From assembly GCA_018695085.1 (NCBI GenBank), contig JABHOU010000219.1:1-10524 (forward strand): 10,524 nt of DNA. Direction: 5' to 3'. Shown one piece after another: positions 1 to 7,362 of the stretch. The position numbers were made by a program, and so were the translations under genes. The DNA is from Opitutia bacterium. Lineage in GTDB: Bacteria > Verrucomicrobiota > Verrucomicrobiia > Opitutales > Seribacteraceae. The first letter of the stretch is position 1; each line of letters opens with the position of its first letter. The notes beneath the pieces were generated by a model. It saw only the letters and a program-made list of their open reading frames with translations, had not been told where the DNA came from and did not search any database.

Positions 1-1
1 A

Positions 2-517
2 TGCCTGCTTGCCCGCAGGCTAGTGGAACGAGGCGTACGCTTCGTCGAACTAAGCTGCATCAACGAAGGCATTGGGGCAGGCAACGCCGCAAATCCTTGG
101 GACCAGCACGGCGCCTTGGAAAAAGGTCATGCTGCCATGGCGCATCAAGTGGACCAACCCATAGCCGGGCTACTTAAGGACCTTAAGGCAAAAGGGTTGC
201 TCGACGAGACCTTGGTGGTGTGGGGAGGCGAGTTTGGCCGTACTCCTTTCTCTCAGGGAAGCAATGGACGAGACCATAACCCCTACGGTTATTCCGTCTG
301 GTTGGCCGGCGGAGGCGCGAAAGGCGGTACGATTCATGGAGCCACCGATGAATTCGGTTACCACGTGACCGAAAACAAATGCGAAATCTACGACCTTTGG
401 GCCACCGTGCTCCATTTGCTGGGACTTGATCACGAGCACCTCACCTACCGTCACGGCGGACGCGACCTGCGGTTGACCGACGTGTACGGAAGCGTGATCC
501 GCGAAATCGTCGCCTAG
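2..517 (+). CDS. DUF1501 family protein, C-terminal part (5' end outside window)
   Basis: The frame is open from the first bases, so about 171 C-terminal residues of a longer gene are present. The GTG at position 23 is not the real start, because the residues before it (LLARRLV) match the same motif inside the second DUF1501 protein of this window. Visible family hallmarks are WDQH (about 98-109), VVWGGEFGRTP, GRDHNPYGYS, a WLAGGG strand and the terminal TYRHGGRDLRLTDV segment. DUF1501 proteins belong to the alkaline phosphatase/sulfatase-like fold group, are usually exported by Tat, and are usually encoded beside DUF1549/DUF1553 cytochrome proteins; their reaction is not established. The TAG stop lies in a CTAG shared with the convergent gene. 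This protein belongs to a different DUF1501 subtype from the one at 1350-2657, so it probably pairs with a DUF1553 gene beyond the left edge (inference). Confidence 0.93.
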   Translation, partial: CLLARRLVERGVRFVELSCINEGIGAGNAANPWDQHGALEKGHAAMAHQVDQPIAGLLKDLKAKGLLDETLVVWGGEFGRTPFSQGSNGRDHNPYGYSVWLAGGGAKGGTIHGATDEFGYHVTENKCEIYDLWATVLHLLGLDHEHLTYRHGGRDLRLTDVYGSVIREIVA

Positions 518-1350
518 CGCCTATGTAGCCTCAAGTGCTCGGGAAAATCTTTCCGATAACGAGCCAGCAGGGCCTTGAGATCGTTGTTCACCAAGTATAC
601 CTTACCCTTTATCTCAAGCTTTTCGCCGGGTTTCAAACCACCTAGACGAAAGTCACTGTGAAGACAGCGACCCACTCCTTGGAAAAGTTCCTGATACGGT
701 TCCCATGCCGTGGCGAAGAGCATCTTGTCGTCCACTGAATAACATCCGATGAGACCATTATCAGGAACGTCCTTGTGGAGAGGACGAGGGTTTACGTCGG
801 CTCGAGCCACGCCGGGAGCGGTCCACACCTGCCCGGGAATGTAGCGTGCCTTCAAAGCCCAGTCGCGGGTCGGCATCATGGCCTGTTTGCCATCTAGAAA
901 GATGAAACTCTTCTTAACGTAGGCATACTTGTCGGGTGTCTTGTCTGCCCCCGTTCCCGTAAAGACCCCTACCCTCACGCAAGGTTGGGCCCAGTGGGCC
1001 TCGGAAAGTTTGTTCGTGGGATTGTGAGCGGTGAGGCGGAAATCGATTTCATCGTCACGAGCGGTAATGACGTGGCGTACGGTAACGCCATCCTTGAGGT
1101 TGCAAAGCAGTTCTATTCGGGAACCGTCATCCGAAGCAGAGACCATCTTCGTTTCGTGCCCCACCACGGTGTGCTTCCCCCAGTCCGTAGTCTGGGAATT
1201 TGCCCGGCAATAGGCCTCTAAATAATGCACCCGCATCGAACCCGGCAGATGGTCTCCATGAATTTCGAGCCAGTTTTTCTCCCATGTAAGGGATAGCTTG
1301 GGCGCAGCCGAGGCAAAGCAGGCTGACAGAAGAAAAAGGATGATCCTCAT
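514..1350 (-). CDS. exported protein of unknown function, last gene of the DUF1553/DUF1501 operon
   Basis: This 278-residue protein is one I associate with Planctomycete/Verrucomicrobial proteins but cannot name. The N-terminus MRIILFLLSACFASAAP is an export signal. It can be read as signal peptidase I cleavage after ASA, or as a lipobox (LSAC, Cys11) for lipid attachment. The rest is rich in predicted beta strands, with motifs HYLEAYCR (43-50), DEIDFRLTAHNPT (100-112), EAHWAQPC (117-124), FLDGK (151-155), NGLIGCYS (198-205), FATAWEPYQELFQG (212-225) and LHSDFRLGGLKPGE (230-243). The 'DFRLTAHNPT' style recalls beta-sandwich or galactose-mutarotase-like folds, but this is only an impression. 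I chose the ATG at 1350 because it forms TGATG with the upstream stop; a TTG one codon earlier is less likely. The gene is probably translationally coupled to the DUF1501 gene. Its stop overlaps the convergent gene's stop, leaving no room for a separate terminator. Confidence 0.88.
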   Translation of the reverse strand: MRIILFLLSACFASAAPKLSLTWEKNWLEIHGDHLPGSMRVHYLEAYCRANSQTTDWGKHTVVGHETKMVSASDDGSRIELLCNLKDGVTVRHVITARDDEIDFRLTAHNPTNKLSEAHWAQPCVRVGVFTGTGADKTPDKYAYVKKSFIFLDGKQAMMPTRDWALKARYIPGQVWTAPGVARADVNPRPLHKDVPDNGLIGCYSVDDKMLFATAWEPYQELFQGVGRCLHSDFRLGGLKPGEKLEIKGKVYLVNNDLKALLARYRKDFPEHLRLHRR

Positions 1351-2657
1351 CAAGCAAACAAACTCTCAATGGGCTTGCCGCCGTCCGTGATGGGTACGGG
1401 ACGATCGCCGGCATGGAGTTCCTTGGATGGGTCGATACCGAGAGCGGCGTGGATTGTGGCGTGAAAATCCCGCAAGGGTACTATGTTTTCGACCGACTTC
1501 TGGGCGAGATCGTCGGAAACCCCATAGGCTCCTTGGTGCTTGAGACCTCCACCGGCAAGAAGAAGACTGAAGCATTTTGAATGGTGACCGCGACCGCCCC
1601 CACCGTCGAATCCGGCCGGGCGCCCGAACTCCGTGCCCACGGCAATGAGAGTCTTGTCCAAAAGCTTGTTGGACTCAAGATCAGTGATGAGAGTGGAAAG
1701 CGCGTCATCGAGTTCCTTGATTAGGAGATGTTGGTTGAGCTGGCCTTGGTTATGAGTGTCCCAACCTGTGCCGTTGAGAAAATTAAGGTTGTGAGAAACC
1801 TCGACAAATCGCACGCCTCGCTCCACGAGGCGTCGGGCAAGCAGGCAACGCTGACCAAATTCACCACCGTAGGATTCTCGCAAATCGGCCGACTCCCCCG
1901 TAAGTTCGAAAGTGCTCATGAATTTTGGGCCGGCTAGTTCGAGGCTGTCCTGCAAGGTGGAGTCATAATCTTGGATTCGACGATCCTCGCGATTACGGCT
2001 GACGTAACCCTTTCGGAGAACTCCCAACAACTCCTCGCGACGCTTCCAGCGTGAAGAAACCACGTTTGCGGGACGAGCAAGACCTGCGGGGCCGGATTCG
2101 ACGTCCAAGAGATAAAGGAACCCGTCCTTGGCTCCGAGAAAGCCAGGATTGCGCGAGATGCTCGGGTAACCGATCACGACGTACTTCGGAGTACCTTTCT
2201 CCAATTGCCCCTTCTCGTGAGCTACGATGGAACCGAGTGAAGGATACTGAATGGTTCCGCTGACGGGGCGACCGGTGTGAACCTGATAAGCGGCTGCCGC
2301 GTGCTCATCGATGACGTCGTGCGAAATTGTTCGACAAAGGGTAATGCGATCGAGAACACGGGCTACGCGGGGAAGGTGCTCGCAGACTTGGACTCCCGGA
2401 ACGGCGGTGTCGATGGCGTCGTAGTAGGATCCGGCTTTCTTGGCTTTGGCATCACCTTTCTTCTTTGGATCGAAAGTATCCATTTGGGCGGCTCCACCTC
2501 CCAGCCAAAGGAAAATGCAATGCTCGGCCTTACCTTGAAAACGATTTTTCAAGGCCGCTTCCACTCCTTGGCGCAGACCACCAACGCCCGCAATTGAAGC
2601 AATTGCCGAGGACTTCAAAAAAGTACGGCGAGAGAGGTTATTAAATGGGTCGTTCAT
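1350..2657 (-). CDS. DUF1501 family protein with Tat signal
   Basis: This complete 435-residue protein starts with MNDPFNNLSRRTFLKSSAIA, a clear twin-arginine signal (SRRTFLK, residues 9-15), so it is probably folded and given its cofactor before export. DUF1501 hallmarks follow in order: CIFLWLGGGAAQMDTFDPK (47-65), HDVIDEHAAAAYQVHTGR (113-130), CLLARRLVERGVRFVEV (271-287), WDTH (299-302), GTEFGRP (341-347), GRGHHSKCFSLLLAGGG (355-371) and a terminal GDRPVPITDGGKPI segment. The Asp and His residues in these motifs are the likely metal or substrate ligands of the phosphatase/sulfatase-like fold (inference). The ATG overlaps the stop of the upstream 1233-residue gene as ATGA, and no Shine-Dalgarno sequence is visible, which fits coupled translation. 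The known family association is with the DUF1549/DUF1553 cytochrome proteins, as here. The enzymatic activity of the family is unknown. Confidence 0.95.
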   Translation of the reverse strand: MNDPFNNLSRRTFLKSSAIASIAGVGGLRQGVEAALKNRFQGKAEHCIFLWLGGGAAQMDTFDPKKKGDAKAKKAGSYYDAIDTAVPGVQVCEHLPRVARVLDRITLCRTISHDVIDEHAAAAYQVHTGRPVSGTIQYPSLGSIVAHEKGQLEKGTPKYVVIGYPSISRNPGFLGAKDGFLYLLDVESGPAGLARPANVVSSRWKRREELLGVLRKGYVSRNREDRRIQDYDSTLQDSLELAGPKFMSTFELTGESADLRESYGGEFGQRCLLARRLVERGVRFVEVSHNLNFLNGTGWDTHNQGQLNQHLLIKELDDALSTLITDLESNKLLDKTLIAVGTEFGRPAGFDGGGGRGHHSKCFSLLLAGGGLKHQGAYGVSDDLAQKSVENIVPLRDFHATIHAALGIDPSKELHAGDRPVPITDGGKPIESLFA

Positions 2658-5600
2658 GGGATGAAAAGAATTTCAGGAGAATTAATAACCGCCCAAAGGG
2701 CATCCTCCATGCGTTCGCGCCATGCAGGACTCAACGCGTTACTGGGCGGATCTCCTTCGCGGGCTCGTTTTTCCTCTTCGATAACGAAGAAGTTCGCTTC
2801 CGGGCTTAGATGGTTCGACCAAGACACGGCCGGTATTTTCTTTGGCCAAGGAGTGGGGTTTCGTTCGGCAACGGGAATGATTCGTTCTGCATAGCCCTCC
2901 CGAAGGAGGGGAAGAAAACGATCTCGTTCCGTTTCGGTCGGGCGCCGAGTAAGAAGGCGAAGAAAAACGGTATCGAGCAAGTCCTCGACTGGGCGTTCTT
3001 CAAGGCATTCCTCGGTAATGCCGTGCTCGGAAGAAAGGCGCGTAAGCCAAATGGACAATATGCCGTTTGAGAGAATGCCGGGTTGCAGGGCATGCGGAGT
3101 TTCCTCTCGATCGGTGAGGGGATCTTGACGTGAAGGACGCCAACCGAATTGCTTGAGGGTGTCTATGACGGCTTGAACGCGCGGGAAAGCAAGGCTTGGT
3201 CGATCACGCTCGTTCGAAAGTGAAGCGTATTGCCACGCCTTGCGCGGAATGCCGAGATTAAGAAAAGTTGCCGGGCCAAGCCCACCATCGCGATCCATGT
3301 TCAATTCGCCCACTTCCATGGGTAGTCCCGTAGCGTGGTAGAGACCATCAACGATTTGCTCGGCCCTGAGACGACGTCGAGTTTGGCCCGCGAACAATGG
3401 CTTTTCGGAAGTCGATTGAGGATTAGCGTTGGGAGAGATTTGCCGTTGGTATGCGTGTGAGTTAAGGATGAGTCGGGCAAGGCTCTTGAGGTCATAACCG
3501 CTAAGGACGAATTCTCGCCCAAGGTACTCCAAAAGCTCCGGATGCGAGGGGCGGACTTTGTGCCAATCACCCGGAGAATCAACCAAGCCAAAACCAAAAA
3601 AACGTTTCCATAGACGGTTTGCAATGACCTGTGGGAAACGCGCATTCGTGGGCGAAGTAATCAACACGGCGAGTCTTTCTCGGGAATCCTTGTCGTTGCG
3701 CAAATAGGGTTCGGCAGTGCCGAAAGAAGCGAGGGAGGGAAATTGCCAATTCGGCTTCACGTTTGCCCCGGGCTTGAGAGTCACTTCCACAAGTGGTTTG
3801 CGGGAACCCGCCGTGGGAAGTGCGACAATACTGGTCTTGGGCACGCTGATGCCCTTTCGCTCTAGCATGGCTGCCATGCCAAATAGATCGGCCTGTTTGA
3901 AAGGGTGATAAGGAGCATCATGACAACGGGCGCACTGAAGATTCGTCCCGAGAAAAGCAGTGCCGAGCACATGAGCCTTGGCTGCCATGGGGACGTCGTT
4001 TTGCGTAGCCAAGCCGAAACCGGATGGTCCCCCTCCGTGCTTGCTTCCTCCCATGAGGACAAGTTCAGTGACAAAACGATCCATCGGCTTGTTGTCGAGA
4101 AAGGCTTCGTAAATCCATTCGCGAAATGGTCCTGTATTGTTGAGCTTGGGCTTGAGAATATTGGGGTTCTCGGCGAGGACGTCCTGCCAATAGCCCACCC
4201 AGTTGTCCGCCCATCTTTCATCGCCAAGCAAACGGTTTATCACATTGGCGCGCTTGGTTGCGGATTTGTCTTTCTCGAAGGCGTCAATTTCAGCGAGAGA
4301 AGGAAATTCTCCCACGAGATCGATGGTCACCCTTCGCAGGAAAGAAAGATCGTCAGTCAGAGAAGTGGGAACAAGATTAGCCTCGGCCATTTCCTTGCGG
4401 GTTACCTTTTTGTCATCGGCGGCTATGGTATCCCGTTTTTGACTAGGCCAAGCAGCGCCGGACTCAATCCATTCACGTAAAACCTTTAGTTCCCCGGCAT
4501 TGAAAGGTTTGCCCTTGGGAGGCATGCGCTCGTCTTCGTCACGGCTTGAGACCAAAGAGAATAGAAGGCTTTTGCCTATGTCTCCCGGAACTACTGCGGG
4601 ATCACCTGATTCGCCTCCTCTCAGCATGGCCTTGAGAGAATCCAAACGAAGTTTACCTTTCTCTTTTTCACCGTGACACTTGAAGCATCGATCCTGAAGC
4701 AAAGGAAACACACTGTCACGAAAGTGAACTGAGCCCGCTTCCTCCCGAGACCCCCGTAGTCGCTTTGTGGCTTGTACGAGACCAACCCCAATAAATCTGT
4801 CAATCGAGTTACGCCCGGGAATAAAACCAAATACTTCCGGAAGTGCTCGCGTCACTTGAGCAGACACGATTTCCCTAGCTTGCTTGTGGCGTTTTTCCCA
4901 ATAGGAATCAGCTTTCTTGGCAGCTTTGCGGCGACGGTTCGTATCGAGGTTACGAAAAAAAGGTTCTCTTTCTCGTCTCCAAGTCATCCAGCCTGCATCG
5001 GTCAGAGGCACCTTGCGAACCGGTCCCAGCAGAACAAATGGTTGGCCACTCACGGAAACGGCGATGCAGGTTTCCCCCAGATCATGCCGATACTTTCCCT
5101 TCCCCTTTACGTCGCCGACAAGAGTCTCGAAACGGACCTGTACGGTTTGGCCCTTGCTTTTCAGGCGGAAGCGTTTTTCCGCGTCACCGGGACCGGTCAA
5201 ACGTAAATAAGCAGGCCAGTCTTCAGGTATCCTTGGGACATTGTGATGAGCTCCGCCTCCTTTGCGAGGTTGAGGAACGGAAACCATAAGCTCGTCGTCC
5301 ACCCAAATGCGTGAGGCCCAGCGGGAGCGAACCAACCACTCGTGTTCACCTGCAGGCAAAGTTATACTGGCCAAGGCACGCAGAAGAAAGGTCTTCGGGC
5401 GATCCACGCGCACGCCGGGTTCGGCGTACTTGTGAGTGGTTCGGTAGAAGCCAAGGAGGTCTTGCCGATAGCTATCGACTGGCGGCAAGTCCGGACGTGG
5501 CCAACCCCTCGCGGGAGAAAACCCCTCGACCAACTCGACCAGCACCTTGTCTCTGGGCCAGTCATCGCGAACAAACTTCGGTTTTGGTTGCGATACGCGA

Positions 5601-6355
5601 CGATGACGCTTAGCGATGATCTCAGGAGACAAGCACTCTCGGTGAACGGCGACTTCGTCGAGACCGCCGGCGAAGCTATTGTTTCGGCTCCCTCCCAATG
5701 CCGAGCCAATCCAGAGCTCGTCATCATCCACAACAGGCGGACGCTCCGTTGCGCCACCCATGTCCCACCTGCCGGCGACAGGTTTTCCATCGACGTAGCC
5801 CTTGACGCTTTTCGGTTTCCCGAACTCGTAGGTGACGGCGACATGAGACCATCCATCTTCAGCCAAGACACCGGTGTCAGAGGTCCAGCGGTGCCATTCG
5901 CCGTGCTTGCCTTTTTCAGGACGCGAAAAGAAAAGAAAGCTCACGCAACCTTCGCCACCCTGCCCACGCAAGCGAAGAGCGTAATTCTGGTTGTTGGCCG
6001 CAAATCCCTTGTTGTTCGTGCGCCCCTTGCCGATGAGATAGACGTTGTCGCCCTCGCCGATCGTCCCTGATGATACCCAAGCCTCCAGCGTAATGGCGTC
6101 ACCGTTGTCGAAATCGAGCGGACTCCCTTTCCCCGAATCCTTGATCACGAGCCTACCGCTCCCATCGAAAATCCCCGCCCGGTTATCCTTTGCAAAGTGG
6201 GGATACTCTGGTAGTCGTGGCCCGAGCTCGAAGGTGACGTCGCCAACGACCTCAAACCCTGTTGGGTCTCGCTCGAAATCAAGATGCAACACCGGCTTGG
6301 CCCAAGCGACGGCAGTGGCCAAGAGGCCGACAACTACGCTTTTTGTTAAATGCAT
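2654..6355 (-). CDS. secreted LamG / Planctomycete cytochrome c / DUF1549 / DUF1553 protein
   Basis: This is a complete 1233-residue exported protein and the first gene of the operon. A Sec signal MHLTKSVVVGLLATAVAWA ends at about residue 19. A LamG/concanavalin-like domain spans about 50-250 (ITLEAWV, GWSHVAVTYE, GYVDGKPVAG, WIGSALGG, FAGGLDEVAVH). A PA14-like beta domain may follow at about 320-440 (LPAGEHEWLVRSRWASRIWVDDELM), then a basic helical linker. The Planctomycete cytochrome c domain (about 545-640) has CFKCH (557-561, bases 4673-4687) and RMPPKGKP, with Met611 as a likely axial ligand. The DUF1549 region (about 645-835) has a second heme motif CARCH (808-812, bases 3920-3934) and DLFGMAAML. 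DUF1553 (about 890-1233) includes ANRLWKRFFGFGLV, SHPELLEYLG, RRRLRAEQIVDG and the terminal WAVINSPEILFIP. Two c-type hemes imply electron transfer outside the cytoplasmic membrane, with LamG/PA14 suggesting carbohydrate binding (inference). The substrate is unknown. No Shine-Dalgarno sequence is seen upstream of the ATG at 6355. Confidence 0.96.
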   Translation of the reverse strand: MHLTKSVVVGLLATAVAWAKPVLHLDFERDPTGFEVVGDVTFELGPRLPEYPHFAKDNRAGIFDGSGRLVIKDSGKGSPLDFDNGDAITLEAWVSSGTIGEGDNVYLIGKGRTNNKGFAANNQNYALRLRGQGGEGCVSFLFFSRPEKGKHGEWHRWTSDTGVLAEDGWSHVAVTYEFGKPKSVKGYVDGKPVAGRWDMGGATERPPVVDDDELWIGSALGGSRNNSFAGGLDEVAVHRECLSPEIIAKRHRRVSQPKPKFVRDDWPRDKVLVELVEGFSPARGWPRPDLPPVDSYRQDLLGFYRTTHKYAEPGVRVDRPKTFLLRALASITLPAGEHEWLVRSRWASRIWVDDELMVSVPQPRKGGGAHHNVPRIPEDWPAYLRLTGPGDAEKRFRLKSKGQTVQVRFETLVGDVKGKGKYRHDLGETCIAVSVSGQPFVLLGPVRKVPLTDAGWMTWRREREPFFRNLDTNRRRKAAKKADSYWEKRHKQAREIVSAQVTRALPEVFGFIPGRNSIDRFIGVGLVQATKRLRGSREEAGSVHFRDSVFPLLQDRCFKCHGEKEKGKLRLDSLKAMLRGGESGDPAVVPGDIGKSLLFSLVSSRDEDERMPPKGKPFNAGELKVLREWIESGAAWPSQKRDTIAADDKKVTRKEMAEANLVPTSLTDDLSFLRRVTIDLVGEFPSLAEIDAFEKDKSATKRANVINRLLGDERWADNWVGYWQDVLAENPNILKPKLNNTGPFREWIYEAFLDNKPMDRFVTELVLMGGSKHGGGPSGFGLATQNDVPMAAKAHVLGTAFLGTNLQCARCHDAPYHPFKQADLFGMAAMLERKGISVPKTSIVALPTAGSRKPLVEVTLKPGANVKPNWQFPSLASFGTAEPYLRNDKDSRERLAVLITSPTNARFPQVIANRLWKRFFGFGLVDSPGDWHKVRPSHPELLEYLGREFVLSGYDLKSLARLILNSHAYQRQISPNANPQSTSEKPLFAGQTRRRLRAEQIVDGLYHATGLPMEVGELNMDRDGGLGPATFLNLGIPRKAWQYASLSNERDRPSLAFPRVQAVIDTLKQFGWRPSRQDPLTDREETPHALQPGILSNGILSIWLTRLSSEHGITEECLEERPVEDLLDTVFLRLLTRRPTETERDRFLPLLREGYAERIIPVAERNPTPWPKKIPAVSWSNHLSPEANFFVIEEEKRAREGDPPSNALSPAWRERMEDALWAVINSPEILFIP

Positions 6356-6456
6356 TACAAGGGATTTAAATCTTTAGAATTGATTTTTGAGAAACCTTAA
6401 GGGCATTGCAAGTTCTCTCTTGGAAAGTCAGCAGGATTACCTTCTATGGACAGCAT
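6356..6456. promoter_or_regulatory. divergent intergenic region, probable bidirectional promoter
   Basis: These 101 bases separate two divergently read genes, so both promoters should lie here or just inside the genes. The left half is clearly AT-rich compared with the flanking coding DNA. Two perfect palindromes are visible: GATTTAAATC at 6363-6372 and CCTTAAGG at 6395-6402, with TTGCAA at 6406-6411. On the minus strand TTGCAA followed 17 bases later by AAAAAT is a poor sigma-70-like pair; no convincing pair was found on the plus strand. The palindromes could be operator half-sites for a shared regulator, but they are short and may be chance in AT-rich DNA. Confidence 0.45.
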
Positions 6457-7362
6457 ATGAAAATTAAACCAATTTCCCGCCGTCGGTTCACCCAAGGGTT
6501 CACCGTAGCAGGTCTTGCTTCACCTTTTGCCACACAAGCCATCGCACCGTTTAAACGGAACGGTACGCCAAAGTTGAAGCTCAGTCTGGCAGCCTACTCT
6601 TTCCGCAAGCAACTCACCGCCAAACCCGGAACCCCCGGAGCCATGAACATGATGGGCTTCATCGACTGGTGCGCCACTCAGGATCTGGATGCCTTCGAAC
6701 CCACCTCCTATTTCTTTCCCGAGGAGATCACCCCGGGTTACCTTGCTCAAATGAAGAGGAAAGCCCACCTTCACGGGTTGGACGTGAGCAGTGGCGCGAT
6801 ACGCAACGTCTTCACCCTGCCCGACGGTCCCGAACTGGAAAAGTGGCACGACCACGTCGACGTTTGGGTCGATCACTACGCGGCTATCGGATGTCCGATC
6901 ATCCGGGTCTTTGCGGGGAAGGCCCCCAAGGGCATTTCCGAGGGGCAGGCAATCGACAACGCGGTGCGAAACCTGAACAAAGCCTGCAAACGGGCGGGCG
7001 AAAAAGGCATCATCCTCGCCTTGGAAAATCATGATTTCCTGATGGATTCCCGCCGCTTGGAAGCCATCGTGAAACGGGTCGAGTCTCCTTGGTTCGCAGT
7101 CAACTTGGATTCCGGGAACTTCATCGACAAGGATGTGTACGAAGCCTTCGAGCGAACCGCTCCCTATGCCGCCACCGTTCAGCTTAAGGTCGAACTCCGG
7201 GACAAGTCAGGCAAGAAGGTACCCGCCGACATGAGTCGCCTGATAGGGATTCTCAAGAAGGCGAATTACCGTGGATACGTCGTGCTGGAATACGAAGCCA
7301 ACGAAGACCCCTTTGCGGCCATCCCCCGCCACTTGAAGGAACTCAGGGGACTGATCGGCTGA
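6457..7362 (+). CDS. Tat-exported sugar phosphate isomerase/epimerase-like TIM-barrel protein
   Basis: This 301-residue protein belongs to the xylose-isomerase-like TIM barrel (AP endonuclease family 2) group. The ATG at 6457 was chosen over an in-frame TTG 51 bases upstream because it places a twin-arginine motif, SRRRFT, at residues 7-12, followed by a hydrophobic stretch ending near AIA (30). Barrel strands are recognisable: KLSLAAYSFR (41-50), AFEPTSYF (79-86), GLDVSSGAI (107-115), GCPIIRVFAG (145-154), GIILALENHD (184-193), FAVNLDSGNF (213-222), ATVQLKVE (239-246) and GYVVLEYE (273-280). Expected metal ligands Glu190, Asp218 and Glu278 are present, but the usual His positions hold Asn221 and Gln242, so metal binding or chemistry may differ. 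Export of an isomerase-like protein is common in these phyla, and the real substrate is unknown. Divergent arrangement with the DUF1553/DUF1501 operon suggests a shared role. Only a weak GGA lies upstream as ribosome binding site. Confidence 0.92.
   Translation: MKIKPISRRRFTQGFTVAGLASPFATQAIAPFKRNGTPKLKLSLAAYSFRKQLTAKPGTPGAMNMMGFIDWCATQDLDAFEPTSYFFPEEITPGYLAQMKRKAHLHGLDVSSGAIRNVFTLPDGPELEKWHDHVDVWVDHYAAIGCPIIRVFAGKAPKGISEGQAIDNAVRNLNKACKRAGEKGIILALENHDFLMDSRRLEAIVKRVESPWFAVNLDSGNFIDKDVYEAFERTAPYAATVQLKVELRDKSGKKVPADMSRLIGILKKANYRGYVVLEYEANEDPFAAIPRHLKELRGLIG
7342..7360 (+). repeat. 19-bp perfect direct repeat, copy 1
   Basis: CTCAGGGGACTGATCGGCT forms the last six sense codons (LRGLIG) and the first base of the TGA stop of the isomerase-like gene. 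An identical copy begins 1803 bases downstream. Within it, TCAG-GGGA-CTGA could form a small 4-bp stem closed by a GNRA-type loop. Confidence 0.9.

Noticed and set aside
23..517. GTG at 23 as a true start of a short protein
   Set aside because: Codons before it continue a conserved DUF1501 motif (LLARRLV), so the gene simply runs in from outside the window.
3905..4480. Open frame of 191 codons on the plus strand
   Set aside because: It is antisense to the cytochrome/DUF1549 coding region and has no recognisable family features.
5342..6070. Open frame of 242 codons on the plus strand
   Set aside because: It is antisense to the LamG region of the large minus-strand protein; no signal, domain or start context supports it.
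6406..6456. TTG start 17 codons before the isomerase-like ATG
   Set aside because: It would bury the twin-arginine signal behind a non-typical extension and take up half of the divergent promoter region.
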